Shown here: one piece after another, positions 23,255 to 34,679 of the stretch
Numbering within the stretch: position 1 is the first letter of the stretch
How the letters are laid out: the number at the start of each line of letters is the position of its first letter
Origin: Bryopsis sp. KO-2023
Lineage: Eukaryota; Chlorophyta; Ulvophyceae; Bryopsidales; Bryopsidaceae
Reading direction: 5' to 3'
DNA length: 64,000 nt
Assembly: GCA_030272585.1 (NCBI GenBank)
Contig: BSYQ01000002.1
Span: 4,340,001-4,404,000, forward strand
Notes under the pieces: model-generated
Seen by the model: only the letters and a program-made list of their open reading frames with translations
Databases searched by the model: none
Told to the model about the DNA's origin: nothing
Position numbers and translations under genes: made by a program

Positions 23255-24355
23255 CACGGATATACAATTCGACGAAATGTAATTCGACGAGATGTAATTC
23301 GACGAAACGTTGGTCGACGAAACGTCATTCGACGAAATGAATGGAAACCCGGGGGGGAGGGGGGTATATTTCTCGTTCTCGAAAACAGATTTCTTGTAGA
23401 ATGACTACGTTGTACGTTGGTTGTTGTGGTGAGTTTTTCTGATGTTGAGTTTTGGGCTATATGACTTTTTCGTGTCCAGAATGAGCGTGGCGGCTCAATA
23501 CCACGCTGAAGTTGGAACAGACCCGCTATCTTTAACAAGGTGCATGGCGAGTGTTGTCCTTGCGACTTAAACCGAGTTTCCGGCGGGGGTTCAAATCCCT
23601 CCCGTCACATTTTTCCTTTCTCATCGATTTTCCCCCACCCCTTGATTTCGCTCGTTGATTTTCGTTTGCTTGATAAATTTAACAGTCCTGTTGTTGAGCC
23701 ATTTTTTACTGTTAAGGTTACCCAAGTTATTTCTGCAAGGATGCGTCGTTGGTTGGACTTCTTGTGACGCGTTCGATTCTGTTTTTCCGAGGTGCCTATT
23801 TTTTTTTTATTTCGCAGAGGTGCCCAAGAAACGAGCTTCGGAGCGGCGCTCCCTTAAACCCCAATCACAGGCTACTACTGATATACTTGGTTTTTCTTTG
23901 GGGTGGTTTAGAGGTCTTTTGAAACAGTGGTAAAGACCCGACGGCCATAACATCTTTATATTTTTCCTGAGTATTTCAGTGTCATTTTTTTTTTTTTTGC
24001 TGTGGATGGAAGAATTCAAGAAAACAGGAGGCGACGAGCATGCATAACGTCGACAGTTTTTTTCGAGTGTCCTATTGGGTGGTGTTTTTTTTTACCACTG
24101 TTTTTCGTTCTGGATGCATACGCATCTCACTCGCTGTGTGTTCTTATGACTGCCCAGGAGAAAAGCAAGGAAAAGCAAGAAATATTATGAGTGTCGCCAG
24201 TGGGCGTTGAATTTTCTTAATTGTGGACTTGGAAATGGGGAGAAATTTGGTTGTTTTCTTCTTTTCTCTGATTTCAGAGATCACCAGCAGTATGTTTCAC
24301 AAAGTGTATGTGGGGGGGAATTCGAATCGATTGGGTTTATTATCGATAAGCGCCT
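23255..24355 (+). repeat. Dispersed repeat, copy C (tRNA-like segment inside)
   Basis: Collinear with copy A over the G-rich tract (23,350), the GTCCAGAATGAGCGTGG block (23,475), the tRNA-like segment, the AACGAGCTTCGGAG and CCCCAATCACAG blocks (23,835-23,870), and the block ending in TTTATTATCGATAAG near 24,345. It begins with an array of TTCGACGAAATG-type units (about 23,265-23,338), the reverse complement of the array in copy B. No protein-coding frame is shared between copies. Confidence 0.75.
23538..23609 (+). other. tRNA-like segment in repeat copy C
   Basis: This copy keeps both internal promoter boxes. TGGCGAGTGTT (23,545-23,555) resembles the A box TGGCNNAGTGG, and GGTTCAAATCC (23,588-23,598) is a perfect B box, 32 bases apart, within the usual range. 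The 3' end CCCGTCACA resembles an acceptor end, but no matching 5' acceptor strand is in place. Transcription by RNA polymerase III is plausible; function as a tRNA is unlikely. Confidence 0.7.
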
Positions 24356-25639
24356 CAATGAAACAAGGTGAGCTGTTGGAATAATCGGCTGCTCAGAGTT
24401 TAGGTTAATTCACATCAAGAAACCAGCCACTCGATCGAGCAAGCTTGCAAAAACTCGCTTCGGGGGTCCCATGAGCTGAAAGTGCTCGATGCGATGCCGT
24501 CATATTATGTATGCTGTTTTGCCCCCAACCGAAAGGCAACATACCCTCCAAAAGCGAACGGCTGCCGTTTCGTCTCTACGTGATTGTGTTTTCGGTGAAT
24601 GCAATTCAATGGTTGTTTGTTTTTGTGTTTTGGTGATTTTACTGAGCTCCACTCGAAAACCTCTTCAATATGGTATAGGTTCCAGCAGACACGTGACAGC
24701 GTGATGGTTAACGGTGTTCTGACCCGTTTCTTTCTTCCTGGCACTGTTATGCAAGCTTGAGTTTTCTCAGTTTCTTTCTTTTGCGATTTTGTATTTACTC
24801 CGTTTTGAGCCGAAACGGAGTTAACTCTTCGACAGAATGCATGGATCCCTGTGGAACTCAATTTCCACATTTCTATCTGAAGTAGAACCACATCTGGGCA
24901 CCCTCACGAATCGTTGTATTTTTAACTTTTTTGAGAGAACTCAGGTTTGACTATTACATCAGTTGCAACACATTTTCCCAAAAACAGCATAACAAACTCG
25001 AATCAGCCACTACTTTGGGAGAGTTTATTATCCATCATTTACATATCAGTCGGGGGGGGGGCAATACCTCACCTCTGTGTGCTCCAAAACTTATCCATGT
25101 CTCTTCCAAGCCACAGTACTGCTCTTTTTTCCTAGATCGATTCGATTGGCTTGGATTTTTTCCCTGAACTCTCCTCAGTCAATGATTCCAACAGATCACC
25201 TTCTTTCATGAGATTCTGATTCTCAAAATCAAACCACCTCCCTCCCTCCACTTTGTGGAACACAATGCCGGTTATCCCTGAATTCACAAGCATTGTAAAT
25301 CATTTAATTTCAGCTCCACTCTGTTGTTTTCCTAACCAAGAAAACTTCTTCCATCCATCCAGAGCCCTCTAAGTGTTTTTTCTCCTGGAACAGTCACAGG
25401 AACACACAGTCGATGAGATGCATCCGTCCAGGAAAGCATTGGATTTGATAAGAACACCACCTCCTAGGGCACTCAAACAACCTTACACAAAGTCATCGTT
25501 TACTTGCTCGTCGGCTCCAGCTGCCTCCGAGCTCCCCAATCCAATTTTTTTTTGATTTCTCAACCAAGCCCCTTTTTGTTCAAAATTTGGAGAAACCCCT
25601 GCAGAAGCAGCCACCAGAATCCACTGGCAGTGGCATAAC
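24356..25639. other. Intergenic, no gene recognised
   Basis: No coding exon recognised. One hairpin is visible at about 24,793-24,824, with arms around ACTCCGTTT and AAACGGAGT and a 7-base loop. Nothing else stands out. Confidence 0.4.
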
Positions 25640-26430
25640 ACACAGAAAAACGTGATTATCAACAGAACACGCGTTGTTGCACTTGAGCACCCAGCGGGGA
25701 AGAGAGCAGAGTGTGAATGGGTGGTCGAAAAAAAAGCGCCGCCGCTCCAAAGTCCGTTCCTTGCGACAACAACATGCGAATACAAAAACAACAGGCGAAC
25801 CACGAAAACGGAAAAAGGAAAAGATTTGCACCACCAGAGTCCAACCGACGACCCACCCAGGTCAAAATAAAATCACATCAGCCGCCAAGTAATAACCGTC
25901 ATAACATATGGCTCAACTGGCTCGAGTCAGTCTGGGATTTCTTAATACAAAAAGTTATGAAATGAAAGTCAATGAGCAAGGAAAGGAAAGGCAAGGAAAA
26001 ATGTGACGGGAGGGATTTGAACCCCCGCCGGAAACTCGGGTTTAAGTCGCAAGGACAACACGCGCGTTCATCTTGTTAAAGATAGCGGGTCTGTTCCAAC
26101 TTCAAAGTGGTATAGAACCTCCACGCTCATTCTGGACAGAAGAAAATAATATACCGAAAAAAACTCAACACCATAAAACCTCAACACGACGACCAACATA
26201 CAGCGAAGTCATTCCACAAGAAAACAATTCTCGAGAACGAGTCGTGCCCCCATCCCATTACACGAACTGCTTGCACCTTAGCTGTGGAGCTCACGGCAGG
26301 TGGAAAAACGTTTCACCTGCCATTTTCGTCGTGTTTCTACAACAGATTGGCGTGTTCCACGTCCCTGGATTCAGAACATCGTTACAAATCTCAATTATCT
26401 GGTGGTTTCTCAATCCCAGCCGGTAACAAT
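25640..26430 (-). repeat. Dispersed repeat, copy D (inverted, tRNA-like segment inside)
   Basis: This is the reverse complement of copy A. On the minus strand it runs from the hairpin block near 26,340-26,280 through the GTCCAGAATGAGCGTGG-type block (about 26,140) and the tRNA-like segment (26,073-26,002) to the GGTGGGTCGTCGGTTGGAC block (about 25,862). The part near 25,760 is more diverged. The copy starts only about 40 bp beyond the stop codon of the F5/8-type-C gene, so it may contribute to that gene's 3' end. Confidence 0.7.
26002..26073 (-). other. tRNA-like segment in repeat copy D
   Basis: On the minus strand it contains a perfect B box (GGTTCAAATCC, 26,023-26,013) and the acceptor-like end CCCGTCACA. 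The A box is degraded (CGCGCGTGTTG). Same interpretation as in copies A and C. Confidence 0.65.
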
Positions 26431-26470
26431 GCATCTTTTTTCTTTCTCTTGTCCTTTTTTTTTCTGTTTT

Positions 26471-28637
26471 CTATGGTTCACTTCCCGAACGATTGCGTCC
26501 CGCGCCCCACGCATACACCATAATCTCCCAGACCATCGATTGTCTTGTGTTCCAGACCTGGACGTTCACGTGACGACCAACCATGGGGCACAGAAAAATT
26601 TTCGTCTCTAAATGCCCCTCTTTTTTGTCCAATACGCACGCTCCATTCATATTCGCGACAGAGTTGCTGCCGATACGGATGTCAAAGTCCTGCAGTCCCA
26701 CCGAGCAGGTTTCGCCACCCCTACTGGTGATTACGATTTTCGCGATATCGTATGTTGCACCCAGGTCGATTCGCCAGACCCGGTCGTTTTCCTTGTTCGT
26801 GTAAGGAAACCTGCCATTGCCGTGCAATGCTTCGGACGAATTGGCCTCTGGCTGCTCCGGGGGGGTTGTGAAGTCGACTGAGCCCTGAAACACCTTCTTC
26901 CTTTTTGTCACTAATTTCTCCAGCGCTATGGAAGGGGAAAATACGTTGCCGTCCCGATCACAAAGCAGACCATCCCCGCGGAAGTCTGCGAGCTGCTGCT
27001 CGGCACCCTGGTACTCGTTTTGTGAGTCTTGCAGTCCGACCGTGATACTCTGGCGCATCGCAGTCAGGCACAGAGTCTTGATATCTTCCAACTGAACGTC
27101 TGAATCCTCAATACTCGAAAGAGCAAAAGGAAGGAAGAACATTTCTGGTAAAACCATCCAATCTGTACATAACTTGGTAATAAGCAGCTCGTTGTTCATC
27201 TGCAATGGAGGCACGCAAAATATCAGGTGTTGGAGTGTTTTTTTTTTCTTTTCTTGAAATCGAAGGACATATCTTTGCAGGATATCTGAGCCCGACTTGA
27301 ACCTCTTTTATCTCACCAGGAGAAGGAGAGGGAAGATACATGGTCCTTGCACGGAACGGATCAGAAGGCTGCGAGCAATTAACCAACTGACGGGCAGTCT
27401 TTGGTCCACAGGGTTGTCCCTGTGCGCCATCGCCTGGACAAGCACAAAACTAGGAGTGAGTTTCTGTGACTGTAAGAAATCCTTCAATATGTTTCCACGC
27501 CATAGGCGCAACCAGGGGGGGGGGGCCTTGGGGGGCCTGGCCGCCTCTAGAAACTTTCTGGCCCCCCCCAAAAAAAGTCAAGGAGCAAGGAAAAAAAATT
27601 TTCCTTGGCAATCAGTAACACCATGTCTCAACCACCGAATTGTCCCCCCCCCCAAAAAAAAAAGAAAAGAAATGGCCCCCCCTTTCCTGAAATCCTGATT
27701 CCGCTTATGGTCCACGTACCATTCTTAAGACGTCTCCCGATTCGTTGAGCAGCCCTTCCAAAGCGATACGTGAGACCTCACACGATCGAGCGTACATGGC
27801 GCTCACTTGAAAAGCTAGCATTGATCCCAATGCAGCCGCCAAGGCTTCCTCACCTCCTGGAACAACAGCTGGTGGGGCTGTCAAGGGGGTGCTGTTCTCT
27901 CCAAACGTCTTGTAGGTCTCCACAGCTACGAAACAGAAAACGGCGTCAGCAATCGGACGGACATGCATTCATGACATACATACATACATACAGACAGACA
28001 AACAATCACAGACAGACAGACAGACAGACAGACTTTGATGCACGTGACTTACCCGCTGCCGCAGAAATAAAACGCACGAGGGGCCAAATTGCCTCCCTGG
28101 AGGTGGTGATAGAAAACATCTTCGTCAGGAAAACGACAACTCAAAAGCCTTCTAATAACTCACCAAGTTCCAAAAGTCAGTATCGAGTCGTTAAAGAATA
28201 CCTTGTTTCTCCAGCACCCGATTCGGGGTAGGGGAAAGTATGTCCCTCTCCACGCCATTTTTTTAACTCGTCGCTCGTCAACTGCACAGTAACAACAGTG
28301 AAAAATCATATGGCCAAACGCACACCTCGACAGAAAACAGCATTCTTCACCCCATTCTCACTGTTGTTCTGCAGTTTTTGTCATCGATTTCGAAAAGCCA
28401 CCTCGGTTTTCCCGGCTGTACCGCTGCGCACTCTTCAGGGAACAGATCCCCAAACGACTCAAACTCGTCGTTTGGAGCACGAGCGGCACATGTTATTTTT
28501 GACTTGTTTTTCACGCCTGTCCAATAACCGAGAGAAGTCGTACCAAAGCGCCGACATTCCGGCGTCAACCTCTTCCCTCTATGACTTGTGAGCGTGAGGC
28601 ACGAAACACAATTCGGCAGGTATCTGATTTGAGCCAT
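26471..28637 (-). CDS. Multi-exon gene with C-terminal F5/8-type-C (fucolectin-like) domain
   Basis: Six exons on the minus strand: 28637-28362, 28281-28202, 28096-28053, 27925-27720, 27469-27317 and 27199-26471. All introns are GT-AG, all phases agree, and the model runs from ATG to TAG with 495 codons before the stop. The C-terminal ~120 residues carry the hallmarks of an F5/8-type-C or fucolectin/pentraxin (FTP) fold: WRIDLGATYDIAKIVI, then an IRIG strand, a Cys pair, and GRHVNVQVW. Such domains bind glycans or lipids. The N-terminal ~350 residues are largely helical and match nothing I recognise; no signal peptide is evident, so an intracellular role is possible. The start is the first in-frame ATG and the exon stays open through it. 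Intron 4 is almost wholly a miniature element, and intron 3 holds a microsatellite. An alternative acceptor at 27,433 would shorten exon 5 by 12 codons. Exon boundaries are my inference. Confidence 0.72.
27500..27710. mobile_element. Poly-G miniature inverted-repeat element inside an intron
   Basis: The ends are imperfect inverted repeats: CCATAGGCGCAACCAGG at 27,500-27,516 and the complement of CCATAAGCGGAATCAGG at 27,694-27,710 (13 of 17 match). Inside are long G, C and A runs. It fills 211 of the 250 bases of intron 4 (27,470-27,719) of the F5/8-type-C gene, starting 9 bases after the donor junction. I infer a MITE; its transposase family is not identifiable here. Confidence 0.6.
27973..28031. 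repeat. (CATA)n/(CAGA)n microsatellite in intron 3
   Basis: Runs of CATA and CAGA units, lying wholly within the 127-bp intron 27,926-28,052. Seen directly. Confidence 0.9.
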
Positions 28638-28639
28638 TT

Positions 28640-29120
28640 TTGCTGACAGGGTTTTTTCACGTTTTTTTTTTTCGGGACTGGAATCTGCTGCTCTCTGGAG
28701 TGGAACGCCAAGACACGTTTGTCAATACCAAAGACATTTCACGCGCGCAAATGCAACGGCAGTCGGTCGTTGTGGCAGGTACAACGGTACAGGCCGGTTG
28801 TATAACATATGACCGAGAAATGAGATAGGGTCAACAAGCCGACGATATCAAAAATCCGCCGGCGCAAAGCACATCTGAACAGTTGCTCGCCGAGGATGAA
28901 CCTGGTACAGACGAAACCGCTGCCAGTACATTAATCCCTGCTACAAGCCTTACAGATAGCAGTCCAGCCCAACAAGGTCCAACCGACGATTGCAATGCAA
29001 ATCGATTCAGGGCCACCCAAGAAAATTGTGTCACAGAACTGGATAGCGACAAGGAAAGCTTTGCTCCAACTTCAACCACTCTGCTGATAGTCACTGGGAA
29101 CTCTCTTTTATTGAACGCTT
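28640..29120 (+). pseudogene. Unrecognised plus-strand frame with one TAG
   Basis: A single plus-strand frame is open from 28,640 to about 29,185, broken only by TAG near 28,826. After the stop it encodes an acidic, Ser/Thr-rich stretch (for example EDEPGTDETAAS). Composition is protein-like, but I recognise no family. It starts a few bases from the ATG of the divergent F5/8-type-C gene. It may be a decayed ORF, an exon with an unseen splice acceptor just after the TAG (...GAGATAG), or chance. Low confidence. Confidence 0.22.
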
Positions 29121-29652
29121 TTACTTCCTTGGAAGGAAGAGGGGGGGGGTATGGGAAAAAAAGATTGGTTGCTCACTTTGCGTGATTCAAAGTGAGACCA
29201 AGCAAGTAAAGAAAATTGGATTCGATCACTACTGAGCATGGTGTCACTCTTTTTTTTCACTTTTTTTTTGTTTGTTTTTGGAGTGGATGGAATATGTAGC
29301 AGCCCGCCCCCCAAAAAAAAATTGGAAAGTTCATTGCCACATTTCCTGCTATTTTGCAATCTACCTTTTTTTTTTTGGGAGGGGGTTGGTTTGAATAAGT
29401 CCAAACTCAGCGTGTTACCTCGTGTGATCTGTTCGATCTTCTACATGCTGTTATTTTCTTGATCCGCTGCTGAGGGCCAATTTTTTTTTACTTTTCTTGG
29501 AATGGAGGGAGAAAAAGAAACAAAACAAGACAGGGGAGGGGGGGGGGAACAAACACATCTCGTTAAAAGTCGCCAAGGACCGTGGTCCCATGTCCGACGA
29601 ATGTGCCCTATGCCGGTCGCTCGCGCAACCCTGAACCCTAAACCAACCCTCC
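29121..29652. other. Low-complexity spacer
   Basis: T, A and G runs between the divergent frame and the next possible exon. No feature recognised. Confidence 0.4.
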
Positions 29653-30009
29653 TCATGTCGCACATAGAAACCGTCCATGGCGATTTTTAACGGCTTTGGG
29701 AACAAACGAGTGAGAACGTGTCACACGCTTCCAGGCTGGAAGCGCGTACGTTTCTCGAACCCCAGCAGTTTCAAAGGAGTTTTTCAGATACAGGCGAGGT
29801 TTCCCTTCCGCAATCAAATAGCCAGCTGAGAAATTTGTTTCACTCGTTTTCACAACAAGTCCAGAAAACTCATCACCCCAGTTCAGGGTTGTAACTGAAT
29901 AAGCTTGCCCAGTGCATGAATTTGCCGATACAATCAAAACAACCCTCGAAAAATTGAACATACAACGTTCATCGCAAGTAAAAAAGCGACAGGGGAAAAT
30001 TAGAGTCAC
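29653..30009 (-). CDS. Hypothetical open frame between the two genes
   Basis: A minus-strand frame of about 118 codons with protein-like composition (Cys near the N-terminus, alternating hydrophobic and polar stretches such as YLIAEGKPRLYLKNSF). It matches no family I know and has no clear ATG, splice acceptor or donor. It could be an exon of an unrecognised gene lying between the TOG-domain gene and the F5/8-type-C gene, or a chance frame. Confidence 0.22.
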   Translation of the reverse strand: MTLIFPCRFFTCDERCMFNFSRVVLIVSANSCTGQAYSVTTLNWGDEFSGLVVKTSETNFSAGYLIAEGKPRLYLKNSFETAGVRETYALPAWKRVTRSHSFVPKAVKNRHGRFLCAT

Positions 30010-30212
30010 GACAATAAGGTCTATACTCGTTTTTCTTCTCTCCTCCTACCCCAGTCTGTCATGAGCAAAAATCAAACACAAGCTCCTAACCCTTTCCTCC
30101 TATTCTATTGCAGAAAAACTTCCTAATGCTAAAAACATGTCCGAACAAAAAACTAAAGCATATTAAAAAAAAAGTACAATCAAAACATTTCTTTTTCCCA
30201 ACCTAATATCCA

Positions 30213-33200
30213 TCAAAACTCAAACAAAGGACAATAGAAAGTAAAAAAATTGTCCTTAAGGGACAATTGGCTCGATGTTGGAGGATGACTAGGCTCTACT
30301 CGATCTTTTTTTGCACGAATCTTCTCCAGGCCATGCTCGATGTATGCCTTGGTTAACACTGGCGTCAAGTCCTCCTAGTGGGGGAAAAAGAGAGTCACTG
30401 AACAAAATTTTGTTTATGGGTTTGTTTATGTTTATTGTTCATGGGTTTAAACCCATCTGACTGGTGCTCTGCATATAGGCCTATAGACCTACAGGATTTA
30501 TTATACGCGAAATGACACGCGAATCACTTTCGTTTCTTTTTTATGGACCTCCGCATTCATTGATCAGGAAACAATTGTGCGGGAACGCAACCCGAAGACG
30601 TTCACAGAGGGCACCTACATTCTGGTGGGCTCGCTTGAATCTACACAGATCCCTCAGCCCCTCCTTGTTGAGCACCTTGTCTCCGATTTTGTTGAATATG
30701 GCGGCGAGGCCCGCTTTCGTCGCTTTATTATGGTACTTCGCTGATGCGCTGGCGGCGCCGCCGCTCCTGTCTGACACTCGACGGCTTTCTTTGTGATAAA
30801 CAGACGATTGGGGATCTTGGATGGTACCGGAATCTTGCGGCATTGCGTTGCTGTTGGCTGGCATGAGAGTCGTGGGAAGCGTCGATTTTTTCAACGGTTC
30901 ATCTGCTCTTGGGGAATCGTTCTCCGTTTTAGCACCTGTTGCTCGAGCTTTTACTTCTTGAAGGGTTTTACTGCGGGAACCCGGGGTTAGTCCTTCCTTC
31001 GCAAGCTCTGTTTTCCTTCCCTTTATCCGTTTCTCGATCAGATTTCGTTGCTGGTCTGTGAGTGTCCCCAGCAGTTCCCAAATTCTGTCGCCCTCGAAGT
31101 CGTAGATAGCCTCCACGGTCTTAAAAGCAGCTTGCCTTCATTTTATGTCTCCAGCAACAGCTTTTGCCAGTGAACGCAGTGCTCTGAAAACAAAAAAAAA
31201 CCATTGTTTACTCTTTCATGAAGAATTTGTCAATTTTCTCAGTTCTGCGCAAGGGACGTCGACAGTCGTCCAGAGGATGCGCGATCTTTCTTAGACAAAG
31301 GCCTCATGAATTCATTTTCAGTTGGTATGATATGTATGTTTCATACTCCCCAGCTCGACGAAAAGAAAAAGCAAAAAAAATAAAAATGCAACATTACCCG
31401 TGTGTATCAAAAACACATGCGTGATTGGATGCGAAGAAAAAAACATTCAACAAACACCAAAACAAAAGGCAGGAACTCACCTAACTACCGTGTTCCTTTC
31501 GATAACGGCCATGCCCTCACTGTCAATAATATCTCCAATTGTTTGGGCGCACTCCACCTTTGTCTTGTTGTTCTTGCTCTCCAGTCCTTTTACCAAGTAC
31601 GACAAAACTTGAGAAAGGGGTAAAACTTTGGTTACAAACACCAGGAGCTCCCTGTGCGCCTTTCTAATCCTGTCTTGATTGTGGCCGCTGTTTTCCACGA
31701 GGACGGGTATCAGAATGCGGCCTTCGTATTGGCTCATTCTGTATCCCCTTTTTACCATGGTCCCCAGCAAGGTTCTCAACATGTCCAATGTTTTTACTAG
31801 AATTTGGGTGTTGCCTTCCACGATCCGCATGGCAGCCCATCTGCAAAATATATATCAATTAATCAATCAATCAAGCACATTTCAGCAAGAAGAGGCCAAC
31901 AACCCCCCATAATACCAGAGTAGTAATACAAATACAAGAACAGCAAAAAATATCCCGAACGACCATCTCAAACCTTCCACAGAGGTTCTATTAGAAAACG
32001 CAAAAATCAAAGAAGAGGAAATTGAAACGTTTTCTGGTTTTTTTTGTTATTCGGATTGAGATAACACACAATTGTAAACACTCGGCAGAAAAGACTCATG
32101 TTGCGCGAGCGACAAAAATTCCTCGGCACAGTCGTTGTATTCCTTATAATACATATATATATAATAATAATATATTCCTTCTATTATTTTTCCAATTACA
32201 CTTACAATCCATTAAGACATAGCAAGAAGAGGTATCACCTGCCACAATGCCTTAATTTTCCCCACACCTGAAAATGAGATCCACGCAAGATATGACTCCA
32301 TCATATTGAGTGTCAACGGACGCTTTTATCCAGTCCGCTGCTTGACACTTGTGTTTAAATTCTTTGGAAAAAAGCAACCGTCCGATCGCTGGAGAAACCA
32401 AGGGCTCCAGACCACGTCTCAGCATCGTTTCCAGCTCGGGCGTGAATCGCTCAAACTTTCCTTTTCCATTATTCTGAAATAGCACAAGACAGTTCAGCAA
32501 CAAAAACGACGGAAACTAGACCACCCCTCTGGAATGCTCGGTTGACTTACCTCTAAACCTAAAAGTATTGTCAAGGGAATAAGCTGTTTATAGAAAGCAC
32601 CACTATCTTCTTACCGATCGTGTTTTCGCTCTAGCATCTTTTTGATCGTTCACAACGAAAAGGGATGGTTCGGCGGCTGTCAATTTTCCCTCCTGCCCCT
32701 TGGTGACAGTCTTTCCACGCATATCAGAGAACCTCGCAGTTTTAGGAGTTTGAATGCGATTCGTCAAAGGAACCCCCTTCGAATTCGCACCACTCACTGC
32801 CCCAGTTCCTGTGCAAAAGAAAACGCACCGCAAAAAGTTCGATAAATCCTGTTGATTCAATGGGGGGGGAAACCACCCCCCCTCATGTATCTCTTTTTTT
32901 CTATAGGAACGTATAACAATAAACACTGTGCGCGCATTTGCTGTTGCTTTACACAATAGAACAGACCAGTCATAAAAAGGAACACGCGTGCTCACCTGAG
33001 TATCGTCTGGAAGGGGGTATTTCGGTCAAGGGCTGTTCTTTGACGTTTGAGGTAAGAACACCCCTGTCGATTTTTTTGACCGCCTCGATCGCTGCTTTTC
33101 TGAAACCTCCGTCCAACGCTCGAGCTGCATCGTCAATCCTGGAGCCAAACCTTTCGACAAGGTGCTCCAACAAAACTTTCCCAGCATCCCTGATCCCAGC

Positions 33201-34521
33201 CAATTTATCGGAGGAAGCCACCACCACCAACTTGACGATTTGATCCAGGCTCTTGTGCACTAACCAAAGATATAAAGAGCAACGTTCAAAAATGTGGCTA
33301 ACACAAAAGGTACACGTGCCGCTTTTTTTTTAAACCTCTGGAACTATAGTCGTAGCAAACACGAGCGCGCAGATCATGCGAATAAGTTTTTGTTACCGTC
33401 TCTGCCTCGTTGGATAAGACCAGTGACCCAGTTGAGAAGTTCTTTTTTTCCGACGGAACTACATTTGGGGGTTGCAGCCGCCCAAGCGATTCTTCTTAGT
33501 AAAGCTCTGGTGCCGGCCGCCGCCTCCCAAGCATCCAGCATCTCAATCACGGCAGCCCGAACCTGCAGAAACGAACTCCCAACCACCAGGCATCAGCTCC
33601 TGCTGGTACCTATTTCTTATTTTTTGGGTTTTTTTTTCATGTTTTTAACTGTATGTTTAATTCTTATTCAGTTTTTTTATTAAAATTAGAATTATGTTCA
33701 GAATAATAATAAAAAAAAAGCTGATTGTACATTGGCAGGTTGGGGTCGCAAAATCAGTTCAAAACTACCAAACTTTCAATTTTAGGTTCGAAAATATCAG
33801 AAGTTGTTCCCACCAGTGCCCTGGAGTCCGACATACGCAGCAGAGCTGTCCCTAACGCTGGTCGACCCACTCGATCGATCGCTTTTCCCATTGCACTTGC
33901 AGTTTTACCTACAAGATGTATGGCGGTGACAGCCAGGTTCTTGTTTGAGTCCTGGATGATGCTTTTGAGTGTTTCCATCAGGTCACCGACGTTTGGCTGG
34001 ATCTTCCCCGCCACGGTAAGAATCCTCTCGACGCGCTCCAACCCAGCCTTCCTCACTCTCCAGTTCGAATTTTTTAGCTGGGCTGTGAGCGTCCTCGTGA
34101 TCTGCAAGGAGATGTCTGACCTATTCATGGAAAAAACAAACAAAAGAGGAAATATGGGCATATCAGTTGATCCCACATTCCTGAATCAACAAAACACAAC
34201 GCTTTTCATTTTGAAGTTTTTGCTAAATACAGAAGAAAAGCGATCCACCCCACCCCAGTTAGATTTTCACTCCCGTCAACCTTGGAACCCCAGCGACACA
34301 TTGACAGAAGAGAAGAACAGTTGTCTATCCTGCAACAGGTTGAGATTTTTTCTGCAAAGGAATGAAAATGGAATAACAACCAGCTACCGTGGCGAAGGTT
34401 CATCGGGGTCGATCCGTTTCACACTAGCGCCAGCTCCCCCCTGCTTGACTAACTTCTGTGTCCCGCTTCTTATCACCGACTCACAGTCGCAAGATTTGCA
34501 CCTCGTCGACAACGCTTTCAT
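30213..34521 (-). CDS. XMAP215/MOR1/CKAP5-family TOG-domain protein, C-terminal part, one in-frame TGA
   Basis: Nine exons: 34521-34388, 34120-33814, 33562-33397, 33259-32996, 32808-32615, 32473-32268, 31840-31481, 31183-30619, 30374-30213. All junctions are GT-AG and every phase agrees, giving 786 codons. It aligns from memory with the C-terminal half of the microtubule polymerase family: a TOG domain (residues ~45-250; NSNWRVRKAGLERVE, DSNKNLAVTAI, VRAAVIEMLDAW), a linker ending PSLFVVNDQKDAR, a second TOG (~360-620; GVISCVDLIF joined to RWAAMRIVEGN, GYRMSQYEGRILIPVLVE, GLESKNNKTKVECA), and the C-terminal helical module (AIFNKIGDK, EGLRDLCRFK, YIEHGLEKIR). The family adds tubulin at plus ends and at spindle poles. 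Codon 559 (31,140-31,138) is TGA where relatives have a hydrophobic residue. The first three TOGs of the family are absent: ATG 34,521 is the only in-frame start after a stop at about 34,596. It is either a truncated paralogue, a pseudogene, or a gene with missing upstream exons. Confidence 0.85.
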
Positions 34522-34634
34522 TCCAACGAGTGTGTCTCGCTGACAAGTTGCAATACTTTTTTGTTCGGTAGACAGCAACTCGGTCAAAAAACCTCACGTG
34601 GGTTGATTTCTGGGATGCTGACGAATGACGGTTT

Positions 34635-34679
34635 TGACGTCACTTCATCATATCCTTTCGTTGTTGTTATGATATAAAT
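34635..34679 (-). promoter_or_regulatory. Possible promoter of the TOG-domain gene (CRE-like site, TATA-like box)
   Basis: On the minus strand, a TATA-like GATTTATATC (34,680-34,671) lies upstream of a perfect palindromic TGACGTCA (34,642-34,635), about 115-155 bp before the ATG at 34,521. TGACGTCA is the CREB/ATF core. With no start site known, this is a positional inference only. Confidence 0.3.

Noticed and set aside
30213-34521. TGA reassigned to Trp in this organism
   Set aside because: Only one TGA occurs in about 1,280 codons of the two cellular genes, and pol uses TGG for every Trp. A mutation, error or readthrough is simpler.
34522-34587. Longer N-terminus of the TOG protein from a non-ATG start
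   Set aside because: The extra 22 codons begin at TTG just after an in-frame TGA and lack a good splice acceptor; the first in-frame ATG is at 34,521.
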